Positions 33,807 to 42,593 of a DNA stretch of 64,000 nucleotides are shown here, in pieces (the stretch's first letter is position 1; every line of letters starts with the position of its first letter). Source of the stretch: JBHENC01 sp046262295 (GTDB taxonomy: Bacteria > Acidobacteriota > Blastocatellia > Pyrinomonadales > Pyrinomonadaceae); contig JBHENC010000015.1 in the NCBI GenBank assembly GCA_046262295.1, positions 24,252-88,251 of the forward strand, written 5' to 3'. Below the pieces are notes generated by a model. That model did not search any database and was not told where the DNA came from. It saw only the letters and a program-made list of their open reading frames with translations. The translations under genes and the position numbers were made by a program.

Positions 33807-34208
33807 ATGCTTATGAAGATGACGAAGAGTTTCGATTTCGAGGTGTTGTTTCGCGCGTTGGCCGACCGGACGCGGTTGCGTTTGCTTAGCTTGATGGGCG
33901 ACGACGAAGTTTGCGTATGTTTCTTCGTCGAAGTGTTGCGGACGAATCAGCCGAAGATTTCGCGCCATCTGGCGTATCTGCGCAAGGCCGGAATCGTCGA
34001 GACGCGCAGGGAAGGCAAATGGATGCACTATCGCGTGGTTGCGCCGCCGGACGCACGCGCGGCCAAAGTATTTGCGGAAGTGCGCGCGTGGCTGGCGGAA
34101 GACAAAGAGATGCAGCGCGACCGCGAGCGTTTGATAAAGGTGTGCTGCTCGCCGCACGCGCCCGTTCAATTGCAAAGCGCGCCACGCCCGCCAAGCCTCT
34201 CGACTTAA
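33807..34208 (+). CDS. arsR: ArsR-family arsenic-responsive repressor
   Basis: This 133-residue winged-helix repressor has FRALADRTRLRLLSLM near 15, the metal-binding EVCVCFF (Cys 36 and Cys 38) and the recognition segment PKISRHLAYLRKAGIVETRR (49-68). An extra Cys pair at 113-114 (KVCCSPH) sits in the C-terminal tail and could complete an arsenite site. Start ATG 33807, or ATG 33813. In the absence of As(III) it should repress both divergent gene sets. The next gene on its strand, the cation transporter, is 41 bases downstream. Confidence 0.92.
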   Translation: MLMKMTKSFDFEVLFRALADRTRLRLLSLMGDDEVCVCFFVEVLRTNQPKISRHLAYLRKAGIVETRREGKWMHYRVVAPPDARAAKVFAEVRAWLAEDKEMQRDRERLIKVCCSPHAPVQLQSAPRPPSLST

Positions 34209-34249
34209 TCTGGACGGCAGTCGAATAAATATGAGCTTTCGTCAAAGTT

Positions 34250-34900
34250 ATGAATCAGCCGATTACACAGGTGGGAACGATTGATCGTGCAGGGCTTGCG
34301 ACAGAGCGCGGCCGCAGGCTCGAATATCTCACCATCGCGTACAACAGTTGCGAAGGATTAATCGGAATCATTGCGGGATTCTTGGCGGGCAGTATCGCGC
34401 TCGTCGGGTTCGGCTTCGATAGTGTGATCGAGGTGGCATCGGGCGCGATTCTGCTGTGGCGTTTGCGCGCAGAAATGAATGCCGCGCGCCGCGAGCGAGT
34501 CGAAGCGCAAAGTTTACAACTCGTCGGCATTTGTTTCCTGCTGCTTGCTGCGTACGTCGGTTACGATTCGATTACTTCGTTAATCATGCGCGAATATCCG
34601 CAAAGAAGTGTGACAGGAATCGCGCTTGCCATTGCTTCGCTTGTCGTGATGCCTTTGCTGGCGCGTGCGAAACGAAAAGTCGCACGCGATATTCAAAGCG
34701 CAGCGATGGCGGCGGACGCCAGACAGACCGATCTATGCGCGTGGCTTTCGGCGATTCTGCTCGGCGGATTGCTTCTTAACGCGCTCTTCGGTTGGTGGTG
34801 GGCGGACGCGGTGGCGGCGCTCTTGATGACGCCCATTATCGCCAGAGAAGGGATACAGGCGCTGCGCGGCAAGACTTGTTGCGGCGCAACCTGTTGTTAG
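34250..34900 (+). CDS. Cation-diffusion-facilitator-type transporter with CC-GAT-CC tail
   Basis: This 216-residue membrane protein has five to six helices (AYNSCEGLIGIIAGFLAGSI, LVGICFLLLAAYVGYDSI, TGIALAIASLVVMPLLAR and others). The pattern FDSVIEVASGAILLWRL near 63 and AMAADARQTDLCAW near 157 is typical of short CDF/TMEM163-like cation transporters. The last residues are KTCCGATCC (Cys 210, 211, 215, 216), which look like a soft-metal site. It follows arsR at 41 bases, so it is probably ArsR-controlled and may move arsenite-linked or heavy-metal ions. No family member is proven to carry arsenic. Confidence 0.75.
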   Translation: MNQPITQVGTIDRAGLATERGRRLEYLTIAYNSCEGLIGIIAGFLAGSIALVGFGFDSVIEVASGAILLWRLRAEMNAARRERVEAQSLQLVGICFLLLAAYVGYDSITSLIMREYPQRSVTGIALAIASLVVMPLLARAKRKVARDIQSAAMAADARQTDLCAWLSAILLGGLLLNALFGWWWADAVAALLMTPIIAREGIQALRGKTCCGATCC

Positions 34901-35161
34901 AATTCCGCCGCACTTTATACACAAACGATTTCCTACGGACTTCCTACAGCCGCGTGTGAAAATCTTTGTTGCCGATTGCCATTCTCGGTGGTACTCTCTG
35001 CGCCGGTAAATCGCTTCGGGGTCGCGTTGGCCGAAATATGAACAACGCGACGGAGCCGCAAAACTCGTCGTATCGTTGCCGCTGGTCGTGATTCCTCGCC
35101 GGACACCTTCGCTGTCGAAGTAGCATTCTGTCGTACCGCTAACATTTGAAGGAAAAGATTT

Positions 35162-35635
35162 ATGCGCATTGCGATTGGCGCGGATCACGGGGGCTTTCCG
35201 CTCAACGAGCAGATCATCGTTGAGCTGAAACGCACCGGCCATGAGGTGCTCGACTTCGGCACTCATGACGGTGCGAAGCCGGACGATTATCCCGACTACG
35301 CGCGGCTCGTCGGCGAAAGCTTGCAGAGTGGCGAGGCCGAGCGCGGCATCTTGATTTGCGGCAGCGGCGTCGGCATCTGTGTCGCCGCCAATAAGCTGCG
35401 CGGCGTTCGCGCCTGTTTGTGCCACGACACGTATTCGGCGCATCAGGGCGTCGAGCACGACCACCTCAACGCGCTGTGTCTGGGAGCGCGCATCGTCGGC
35501 GTGGAATTGGCGTTTGAACTGGTGCGCGCGTTTTTGTCGGTAAGTTTCACGGGCGAAGATCGTCACGTGCGCCGACTGCAAAAAGTCGCGGAGCTGGAAG
35601 AGCATTTTACGGCGGGCGAAGTTAAAGCTAAATAG
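35162..35635 (+). CDS. rpiB: Ribose-5-phosphate isomerase B
   Basis: This 157-residue enzyme interconverts ribose 5-phosphate and ribulose 5-phosphate. Features: IAIGADHGGFPLNEQI at 3-18, FGTHDG, then ICGSGVGICVAANK near 69 (with the base Cys 70), and CHDTYSAHQGVEHDHLNALCLGAR near 97-120. GAAGGAAAAGATTT stands before ATG 35162. The C-terminal 20 residues (FTAGEVKAK) are an extension. The following MFS and gnd genes make a pentose-phosphate group. The preceding 260 bases (34901-35161) show no other gene I can support. Confidence 0.92.
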   Translation: MRIAIGADHGGFPLNEQIIVELKRTGHEVLDFGTHDGAKPDDYPDYARLVGESLQSGEAERGILICGSGVGICVAANKLRGVRACLCHDTYSAHQGVEHDHLNALCLGARIVGVELAFELVRAFLSVSFTGEDRHVRRLQKVAELEEHFTAGEVKAK

Positions 35636-35698
35636 CCCAATCGCAAATGCGATGCGAATAATTGGATTTCAAACACGAAGTTTGATTGGTGAGCAGAG

Positions 35699-36949
35699 TT
35701 GATTAGCGAAGCGCACACCGCCACTCAAACGACAAGCAACGAACCGTCCGGCGATCATCGCGCGGCGTTGCTCGCAGGATTCTTAGGCTGGACGCTGGAC
35801 GCCTTCGATTTTTTTCTGGTGGTCTTTTGCTTGACGGCGATTGCCAAAGAGTTCAACAAGACCGATGCGGAGATTGCTCTTTCGATTACCTTGACGCTGG
35901 CGTTTCGTCCCGTCGGCGCATTCATCTTCGGTTTGCTGGCTGACCGTTACGGGCGTAGGCTGCCGTTGATGATTGATCTGGTCTTTTACTCGGCGGTCGA
36001 AGTGCTCTCCGGTTTCGCGCCTAACTACGCGACGTTTCTGGTGTTGCGTGCGCTCTTTGGCATAGGAATGGGCGGCGAGTGGGGCGTCGGCGCGTCGCTT
36101 GCAATGGAGAAAGTGCCGCCACGTCTTCGCGGCGTGCTCTCGGGCTTGTTGCAGGAAGGTTATGCGGCGGGCTATCTGCTCGCAGCAGTTTGTTACTTCT
36201 TCGTCTTTCCGCGTTACGGCTGGCGTCCGCTCTTTTATATCGGCGGGTTGCCCGCGCTGCTGGTGCTCTTCATACGTTTCGGCGTGAAGGAATCGGAAGT
36301 GTGGGAGCGGACGAAGCATAGCAGTTGGGGCGAGTTGGGACGCGGTCTCGTGTCGCACTGGAAGCTCTTTTTATATCTGACGCTGCTGATGACGATGATG
36401 AACTTTGCTTCGCACGGCACGCAGGATATGTACCCGACGTTTTTGCAGCGCGATTGGGGATTCAGTCCGCAGAAGCGCGCCGTGTTGACGGCCTTTTCGA
36501 TGGTCGGCGCGATTGCGGGCGGCCTCGTCTTCGGATGGCTTTCTGATCGTTGGGGACGCCGCCGCGCGATGGTCACAGCGTTTGGCTGCGCGATTCTGGT
36601 GATTCCGTTGTGGGCGTTTGCGCCGACGCTGACGCTGTTGGTTGCGGGCGCGTTCCTGTTGCAGTTTATGGTGCAGGGCGCGTGGGGCGTGATTCCCGCG
36701 CATATCACGGAGTTGTCGCCCGATTCGGTGCGCGGATTTTTGCCGGGCTTCGCTTATCAATGCGGCGTGTTGCTGGCGGGTTCGGTCGCCTACGTCGAGG
36801 CGGTGTTTGCAGCGCGGACAAGCTATGCAAAATCAATGGCGCTCGTGGCGTTGCTGGTCTTTTCAATCGCGGCGATTGTGGCGTGGATGGGGCGCGAACG
36901 GCGCGGTATCGTATTCGGCGAAAGTCGAGTACAGGAATTGGCAGAGTGA
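35699..36949 (+). CDS. MFS transporter (sugar-acid/sialate symporter-like)
   Basis: This 416-residue permease starts at TTG 35699. Twelve helices are evident; the MFS signature LLADRYGRRLPLMIDLVFYS lies near 79 and its repeat WLSDRWGRRRAMVTAFG near 279. The segment GFLGWTLDAFDFFLVVF near 26 is characteristic of the NanT/ShiA/lactate branch (metabolite:H+ symporters). Substrate is unknown; the setting between rpiB (63 bases) and gnd (47 bases) suggests uptake of a sugar acid or gluconate-type compound feeding the pentose-phosphate route. Confidence 0.85.
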   Translation: MISEAHTATQTTSNEPSGDHRAALLAGFLGWTLDAFDFFLVVFCLTAIAKEFNKTDAEIALSITLTLAFRPVGAFIFGLLADRYGRRLPLMIDLVFYSAVEVLSGFAPNYATFLVLRALFGIGMGGEWGVGASLAMEKVPPRLRGVLSGLLQEGYAAGYLLAAVCYFFVFPRYGWRPLFYIGGLPALLVLFIRFGVKESEVWERTKHSSWGELGRGLVSHWKLFLYLTLLMTMMNFASHGTQDMYPTFLQRDWGFSPQKRAVLTAFSMVGAIAGGLVFGWLSDRWGRRRAMVTAFGCAILVIPLWAFAPTLTLLVAGAFLLQFMVQGAWGVIPAHITELSPDSVRGFLPGFAYQCGVLLAGSVAYVEAVFAARTSYAKSMALVALLVFSIAAIVAWMGRERRGIVFGESRVQELAE

Positions 36950-36996
36950 TTAAACAAGGGGAAACGTCTTTATTTCAAAGTGAGGAGTCAAAGAAT

Positions 36997-38466
36997 ATGT
37001 CTACGACAGAAACGGCCGCGAAACCGGCACAGTTTGGCATGATCGGCCTCGCCGTGATGGGCGAGAACCTCGCCTTGAACGTCGCGGATCACGGATTTCC
37101 CGTCGCCGTCTGGAACTACGAAACGGAATGGGTGGATCGCTTCGTCAACAAGCACAGCGCGACGCATCAATTCACGGGCACGAAGAGTCTGGAAGAGTTT
37201 ACGCGCGCCCTCGAAAGACCGCGCAAGATCATGATGATGATTAAAGCGGGCACGCCCGTTGACCAGACAATCGAAAGCCTTAAGCCGCTTTTAGAAGAGG
37301 GCGACATTATAATTGACGGCGGCAACTCTTGGTTCAAAGACACGCAACGACGCGAGGCCGCTTTGAGTCCGACGGGACTAAACTTTTTCGGCTCCGGCGT
37401 TTCCGGCGGCGAAGAGGGCGCGCGGCATGGGCCTTCTCTGATGCCCGGCGGCGCACAGGCCGCTTACGAACACGTTCGTCCGATCTTTGAAGCGATTGCG
37501 GCGAAGACGGATTCCGGCGCGTGCGTCGCTTACGTCGGGCCGGACGGTGCAGGCCACTTCGTCAAGATGGTGCATAACGGCATCGAGTACGGCGATATGC
37601 AGTTAATCGCCGAAGCCTACGATATTTTGCGCAACTGCGTCGGGATGGAAGCGGCGGAACTCGCAGACATCTTCGCGGATTGGAACAGGGGTGTGCTCGA
37701 ATCGTTTTTGATCGAAATTACGTCGCAGATTTTCACTGTGAAGGATAACGAGACGGGCAAGCCGCTGGTTGATGAAGTGCTGGACAAAGCCGGGCAAAAG
37801 GGAACCGGAAAATGGACGGCGCAGGTCGGACTCGATCTGGGCGTATCCATCCCGACGATTGCCGCCGCGATTGATGCGCGCGTTCTTTCTTCAATGAAGG
37901 ATGAACGTGTGAGGGCGAGCAAGAAGTTGAAGGGGCCGAAGACGAAACGCTTTCGCGGCGAACGCGGCAAACTCATCAAAGCCGTGCATGATGCCCTGTA
38001 TGCGTCGAAGATTTGCTCTTACGCGCAAGGCATGAGATTGATTCAGACAGGCTCGCAGGAGTTTAACTGGAATATCAATCTGAAGGAGATGGCGCGCATC
38101 TGGAAAGGCGGCTGCATTATCCGCGCGCGTTTTCTCGACACGATCATGCAGGCTTATGAGCGGCAGCCCGAACTGCCCAACCTTCTGCTTGACGAAGAGT
38201 TTGCCGCGCACATTAAAGACGCGCAGGCCGCATGGCGTTATGCCGTGACGACGGCGCAGGGACTCGGCATCGCGCTTCCGGCGATGTCCGCCTCGCTCGC
38301 TTACTTCGACGCTTACCGCGCCGCGCAACTACCGCAGAACTTGACGCAGGCGCAACGCGACTTCTTCGGCTCGCACACTTACGAACGCTCCGACAAACCT
38401 GCCAACAGCGGCTTTGTTCACACGGATTGGGCGCATCTGGTCGCGGAAGCGAAAACAGATAAGTAA
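36997..38466 (+). CDS. gnd: 6-phosphogluconate dehydrogenase, decarboxylating
   Basis: This 489-residue enzyme starts at ATG 36997, behind GTGAGGAGT; a longer open frame to 36550 overlaps the MFS gene and is spurious. It oxidises 6-phosphogluconate to ribulose 5-phosphate with NADP+. Visible: GLAVMGENLALNVADHGF (dinucleotide fold) near 15, DGGNSWFKDT near 107, SGVSGGEEGARHGPSLMPGG near 130, KMVHNGIEYGDMQLI (active-site Lys and Asn) near 190, and RGYAT-like region replaced by RIWKGGCIIRARFL near 370. A full-length C-terminal dimer domain is present. The product is substrate of RpiB, encoded upstream in the same operon. Confidence 0.95.
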   Translation: MSTTETAAKPAQFGMIGLAVMGENLALNVADHGFPVAVWNYETEWVDRFVNKHSATHQFTGTKSLEEFTRALERPRKIMMMIKAGTPVDQTIESLKPLLEEGDIIIDGGNSWFKDTQRREAALSPTGLNFFGSGVSGGEEGARHGPSLMPGGAQAAYEHVRPIFEAIAAKTDSGACVAYVGPDGAGHFVKMVHNGIEYGDMQLIAEAYDILRNCVGMEAAELADIFADWNRGVLESFLIEITSQIFTVKDNETGKPLVDEVLDKAGQKGTGKWTAQVGLDLGVSIPTIAAAIDARVLSSMKDERVRASKKLKGPKTKRFRGERGKLIKAVHDALYASKICSYAQGMRLIQTGSQEFNWNINLKEMARIWKGGCIIRARFLDTIMQAYERQPELPNLLLDEEFAAHIKDAQAAWRYAVTTAQGLGIALPAMSASLAYFDAYRAAQLPQNLTQAQRDFFGSHTYERSDKPANSGFVHTDWAHLVAEAKTDK

Positions 38467-38515
38467 CACAAACAAAGCGTCTGCCCGAAAGAGCACAAAG
38501 GGAAATATTTAATCT

Positions 38516-38571
38516 AAACCGGCACGATTAGAACGTATGCTTTGGCAATTACATTCTAATCGTGCCGGTTT
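38516..38571 (+). terminator. 18-bp hairpin after gnd
   Basis: AAACCGGCACGATTAGAA (38516-38533) pairs perfectly with TTCTAATCGTGCCGGTTT (38554-38571), 20-base loop. It starts 50 bases after the gnd stop. No T-run follows beyond the TTT of the stem (next bases AACTATAAG). It may terminate transcription from either side or act as an mRNA 3' end shield. Between 38572 and 38745 nothing else stands out. Confidence 0.65.
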
Positions 38572-38745
38572 AACTATAAGTACGATTCGGTAGAGCATCG
38601 GCAGGCTTTGTTAAAGCATCCGCGCGCCGACGCATGATGTAGTTATGGCTATTAAGGCTTATTGGTGACGATTAGCGCGTGCGCCTTGCCGTATAAAACA
38701 TACAGGCAGCCGCATAGCGTTTGGTGAGCAGAATTTAAGACAACT

Positions 38746-39132
38746 TTAAGAGCTTACGCCCCTTTTGTATCTTTCAAAGGATGCGCGCTCCAGCATTTCC
38801 TGTATGGCCGGTTCATCAAAGGGCTTCGTCGTAAAGAGATGAACGACGCCGGTGCTGACCTCGTTGATAACGTGCCCGATCATTAGTTCGCCCGTCAACA
38901 TAATACGAAAGCTCTGCGGGTAAGCGGCGGCCACTTCGCGCAAGAATTCCATGCCTTCCATCTCCGGCATATGTTGATCGCTGATGATGATGTCGGCGGG
39001 GCGTTCGGCGAGTTGCGCACGGGCTTCAGCGTGCGTCGAAGCGATACGCACATCGTAATTGCCAGAGAACATATCCCGGAAAACAGTCAAACAGGCGGTG
39101 TCGTCGTCGAGATAAAGTATAGAGGGTTTCAT
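38746..39132 (-). CDS. Single-domain response regulator
   Basis: This is a 128-residue CheY-like receiver: acidic residues DDDT near 9, phospho-acceptor Asp near 53 (IIISDQHMPEMEG), Thr in LTGE near 81 and Lys near 104 (TTKPFDE). There is no output domain, so it acts by protein contacts. It lies 35 bases downstream of the REC-HD-GYP-HDOD gene on the same strand and is likely co-transcribed with it. The segment EGMEFLREVAAAYPQSFRIML closely parallels the receiver of that neighbour, so they may be paralogues. Confidence 0.85.
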   Translation of the reverse strand: MKPSILYLDDDTACLTVFRDMFSGNYDVRIASTHAEARAQLAERPADIIISDQHMPEMEGMEFLREVAAAYPQSFRIMLTGELMIGHVINEVSTGVVHLFTTKPFDEPAIQEMLERASFERYKRGVSS

Positions 39133-39167
39133 CAGAGGTTGCTTTCTTCGTGATGAGGTGAACTATT

Positions 39168-40922
39168 TTAACAAAGCATGGCGAGACGGTGTTCGATGGC
39201 GACCGCCGCACGTTCGTAAATTCTTCCCAAGCCTGCGCGATCAATCCCTAATACCGCGAGCCGGTCAGCGCCGAGCGCGTCGAGTGCCGCCATTTTTTGC
39301 GACACGTCAGTTTGCGCGATAGCGTTAGCGACGTGCAGCAGCAAGGCCACCGGATCATTGATACGCATCGGGTCATGGTGCGTTTGCACTGCTGCCGCCA
39401 ACTCGCGCGGCATCCCGCAGGCTTCGAGTATCCACTGCCCGATCTGCGCGTGGTCTACGCCGAAGGCGACTACTTCACGCTCCGTGTGTTCGTCATCCGC
39501 GACGCTTTCGATGTTCATCATCTCCGCCGGAAACAGCGATAACAGCAGCATCTCTCCGAGATTATGAAGCAGCCCGAGCGTATACGCCTGATCGCCGTCA
39601 ATAAAATTCGTTTCTTCGGCGAGCAGGCGCGCGGCTTCGGCGGTGCGTAAGGAATGCTCACACACGGGACGCAGGCTTGCGTCTTCGTGTCCGGCATTTT
39701 GTTGCATGATGGCGCGCAGCCGCGTTTCGCCAAGCTGCGCGCAGGCAACTTCGACGCTGGCGATTGAGTGCTCGCTTGTTTCTCCGGCATTGGCTTCAAA
39801 CAAAGCGTAGGCGGCGAGCACCGGTTCAATCTTCACTTCGCGCCACAGCTCTTCAAAGGAGAGGGCGCTCGCTTCAATCATCCTTGAGGTGGGCAGCAGC
39901 GGCGTGCCGCAAAAAATCTGTGCGATGCTCTGGCGAATCTGCGCGAGCGTGTCGAGGCGACAGAAGGCGCGCACCACATCGAGGTCAAACTGTGTGCCTG
40001 CAGCGTCTTCTAATTGCGCGACGGCCGCTTCATGATTAAGGGCGTTGCGAAACGGGCGCGGGCTGGTCATCGCGTCGTAAGCGTCGGCCACCAGAATGAT
40101 GCGCGCGACAAGCGGAATCTGCCCGCCCTGTAAGCCGTCCGGGTAGCCCGTGCCGTCAAAGCGTTCATGATGATGGCGCACCGCATCGGCCACTTCCGAC
40201 ATCTCTGGAATCCCGGCGAGCATCCGCGCGCCGCGTTCCGAATGAAGCTCGACGATGGCGCGTTCTTCCGGCGTTAGCAGGCCGGGTTTCAAGAGAAGAT
40301 GGTCAGGCGTGCCGATCTTGCCAATGTCGTGCAACAGCGCGGCGAGAGAGATTTGTTCGAGCCGTTCTTCGTCCAGTTGCATCTTGCGCCCGATGGCTGT
40401 CGCATAGCCGCTGACGCGCCGCGAATGCCCGTACATATGTTCGTCTTTCGCTTCGAGCGCGTCGGAGATGGCGCGCACAAAACCGCGCGTCATCTCTTGC
40501 AGGCGCGTCGTTAGCCGCGCATTGCTAAGTGACAGTTCGTGAAGTCTGCGCTGAATATCATAGTGCTCGATGGCGCGGCTCACAGTCTGCTGCAAATCCT
40601 CGTTGCTCCAGGGCTTCGTGACGTACTTGTAGACCTGTCCGCAGTTAATCGCGTCAACGAGCGCGCCGACATCCGTGTAACCTGTGAGAATCATGCGCAC
40701 CATATGCGGGCGAAAGGCGGCAGCGCGCTCCAAAAGCTCCGTGCCGGTCATGCCGGGCATACGCTGATCCGTAATGAGCAGCGCGACCTCGTATTGTTCG
40801 AGCAAGCGCAACGCTTCATCGCCGGAAGCGGCGGTAATAACTTGATATTCGTGTCGGAAGAGTCTTTCGAGCAGGCGCAGGTTGGCCGGTTCGTCATCTA
40901 CAACCATGATTTTGTGAGACAT
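39168..40922 (-). CDS. REC-HD-GYP-HDOD fusion protein (probable cyclic-di-GMP phosphodiesterase)
   Basis: This is a 584-residue protein from ATG 40922, preceded by GAGGG. Residues 1-120: receiver (VVDDEPANLRLLERLF, ITDQRMPGMTGTEL with acceptor Asp). Residues 150-320: HD-GYP domain with HSRRVSGYATAIGRKM, HDIGKIGTPDHL near 197 and HHHERFDGTGYPDGLQGG near 247; these motifs define cyclic-di-GMP hydrolases. Residues 345-580: HDOD domain (EVACAQLGETRLRAIM, LGLLHNLGEMLLLSLF, QTHHDPMR). A receiver controlling HD-GYP together with HDOD is uncommon, implying that c-di-GMP turnover and another signalling output are joined. The adjacent gene encodes a lone receiver. Confidence 0.9.
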   Translation of the reverse strand: MSHKIMVVDDEPANLRLLERLFRHEYQVITAASGDEALRLLEQYEVALLITDQRMPGMTGTELLERAAAFRPHMVRMILTGYTDVGALVDAINCGQVYKYVTKPWSNEDLQQTVSRAIEHYDIQRRLHELSLSNARLTTRLQEMTRGFVRAISDALEAKDEHMYGHSRRVSGYATAIGRKMQLDEERLEQISLAALLHDIGKIGTPDHLLLKPGLLTPEERAIVELHSERGARMLAGIPEMSEVADAVRHHHERFDGTGYPDGLQGGQIPLVARIILVADAYDAMTSPRPFRNALNHEAAVAQLEDAAGTQFDLDVVRAFCRLDTLAQIRQSIAQIFCGTPLLPTSRMIEASALSFEELWREVKIEPVLAAYALFEANAGETSEHSIASVEVACAQLGETRLRAIMQQNAGHEDASLRPVCEHSLRTAEAARLLAEETNFIDGDQAYTLGLLHNLGEMLLLSLFPAEMMNIESVADDEHTEREVVAFGVDHAQIGQWILEACGMPRELAAAVQTHHDPMRINDPVALLLHVANAIAQTDVSQKMAALDALGADRLAVLGIDRAGLGRIYERAAVAIEHRLAMLC

Positions 40923-41030
40923 TTTATGAGTGCCCTCTGTGCGCAATAACTGTTTTTAGTGTACCAGATTCGGCGCGATAAATTAAAGCCTTTGAATCGT
41001 TATGCCTGTTTCAGTCCGGTGGCTTCAAAG

Positions 41031-42356
41031 TCATGCCGTGCTGCTTTTGGCGTTGACGGGCAGCACGATGGTGAAGGTCGCACCTTCGCCCGGCGGACTC
41101 TTGACGCTGATTGTGCCGCCCTGTCGCTCGATAATGCTATGAGAAATAGAGAGGCCGAGACCCGTGCCTTCGCCGACGGGTTTGGTCGTAAAAAAAGGAT
41201 CGAAAATTTTACTTAAATTTTCCGCCAAAATGCCCGCGCCCGAATCGCTGATCGTGATTGAAACGTGCTCGTTCTCCGAAGCGGTTGTGACGCGCACGCG
41301 CCCGTCACAACCGGCGGCTTGGGCGGCGTTGACGAGCAGGTTCATCAAAACCTGATTGAGTTGTCCGGCATAACAGGCGATGGGCGGCAACTCGCCGTAG
41401 TGTCGTTCAATCACGGTGCGGTCTGCGCCGTAATACTGCGAAAGCAATCGAAGGGTCGAATCAATGCTTTCGTGTACGTCAACCATCTTGAACTCGGCTT
41501 CGTCAAGGCGCGAAAAGAGGCGTAGATTCTGCACCACGTCGCGTATGCGTTCGGCTCCGTTGTGGCAATCGGCGACGATGGAGAGAAGATCGGCGAGTGA
41601 GTTTTCGTAATCAATCTCGCTTTTGATGCGACTGATTTCAGGAGCCAGCGACGCGGGCAGCGGCACTTGTTCATAAACTCGCAGGAGGCGCTCGAAGCCC
41701 GCCGCGCAGTCGCGCAAAATCTCCATATTGCCGTAAATAAATCCGGCGGGATTGTTCAATTCATGGGCGACGCCAGCCGCGAGTTGGCCGAGCGAGGCCA
41801 TCTTTTCGCTGTGAACCATCTGCGCCTGCAAGCGTTCGAGCGCGGCCTTGCGTTGCGCAAGTTCCGCGTTGCGCCGCTCAAGCGCCTTTTTGTAAAGGCG
41901 TCCGTCGCGCAACAGCCTGCGCCGCTCCAGCGCGCGTTCGACGCAGAGTTCGAGCACGTCCAGATCGCAGGGCTTCAGCAGGTAATCGTAAGCTCCGAGC
42001 CGCACGGCATCCAGCACACGCTGGGTGCGGTCAACGCCCGACGCCATCACAAACGCGGTGTCCGGGAAACGCTGCGTGACTTCGCGCAGCAACTCGACGC
42101 CGCTGCGTCCCGGCATCAGCATATCCGAGATGACCAGCGCAAACGGCTCTTGACTCAAATACGTCAGCGCCTCATCCACGTTGGTGGCCGTCGCGCACGA
42201 GTAGCGTTCGTTAAGACACTGCTCGAAAAGTGAGCGTATCGGTTCTTCATCATCTACGATCAGAATGCGGCGGTCGCTCTCTTCCAGAAATTCCGGTTCG
42301 GGAGGCAGCGTGGTGGCGGTGAAGAATGTTTCGTTAAGAACGGGCATGGTCTGCAT
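41031..42356 (-). CDS. Hybrid REC-histidine kinase
   Basis: This protein is 441 residues from ATG 42356. The N-terminal receiver (about 28-145: ILIVDDEEPIRSLFEQCLN, ISDMLMPGRSGVELL) is followed by a coiled coil (ALERRNAELAQRKAALERLQ) and a kinase core with H-box LAAGVAHELNNPAGFIYGNM near 190, N-box QVLMNLLVNAAQAAG near 350, G-box ISDSGAGI and GTGLGLSISHSIIERQGG. No membrane helix, so it is cytoplasmic and takes its signal through the receiver. It lies between the HD-GYP gene and the NtrC-like gene, all in the same orientation; the phosphorelay partners are therefore probably local. Confidence 0.9.
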   Translation of the reverse strand: MQTMPVLNETFFTATTLPPEPEFLEESDRRILIVDDEEPIRSLFEQCLNERYSCATATNVDEALTYLSQEPFALVISDMLMPGRSGVELLREVTQRFPDTAFVMASGVDRTQRVLDAVRLGAYDYLLKPCDLDVLELCVERALERRRLLRDGRLYKKALERRNAELAQRKAALERLQAQMVHSEKMASLGQLAAGVAHELNNPAGFIYGNMEILRDCAAGFERLLRVYEQVPLPASLAPEISRIKSEIDYENSLADLLSIVADCHNGAERIRDVVQNLRLFSRLDEAEFKMVDVHESIDSTLRLLSQYYGADRTVIERHYGELPPIACYAGQLNQVLMNLLVNAAQAAGCDGRVRVTTASENEHVSITISDSGAGILAENLSKIFDPFFTTKPVGEGTGLGLSISHSIIERQGGTISVKSPPGEGATFTIVLPVNAKSSTA

Positions 42357-42441
42357 CTCTTCAGGTCGGGAAAAAGCGCCGCACGCGAAGCGCACACAAC
42401 AGGCGCACTGCCGCACGTTGCAAGGAGTTCGGGTGTGGCAT

Positions 42442-42485
42442 TACGGAACATGGCTGAGGCGCAAGGCCTATGCAAATGTTCCGTA
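42442..42485. promoter_or_regulatory. 10-bp inverted repeat upstream of the hybrid kinase gene
   Basis: TACGGAACAT (42442-42451) and its perfect reverse complement ATGTTCCGTA (42476-42485) are separated by 24 bases. It lies 86 bases before the kinase start and within the 237-base gap behind the NtrC-like gene. Spacing of about three helical turns would suit a dimer-of-dimers activator or repressor. No sigma-54 -24/-12 element is obvious. Function is inference. Confidence 0.55.
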
Positions 42486-42593
42486 TAGCTTTAGTAAACG
42501 CTGTTATTTACAGCATTCAGGATTGTAAGCACGCTGTGTGCCGGAAATTTGAAAGGTCGTAGATGATGGGTTTAAGCCGGGCGTCGAACGGAC

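Noticed and set aside
34733..35605. 290-codon minus-strand frame across the ars/rpiB gap
   Set aside because: Antisense to rpiB and the cation transporter, without domain character.
36550..36996. Upstream extension of the gnd reading frame by 149 codons
   Set aside because: It lies inside the MFS gene in another frame and lacks a ribosome site, whereas ATG 36997 has GTGAGGAGT upstream and starts the conserved protein.
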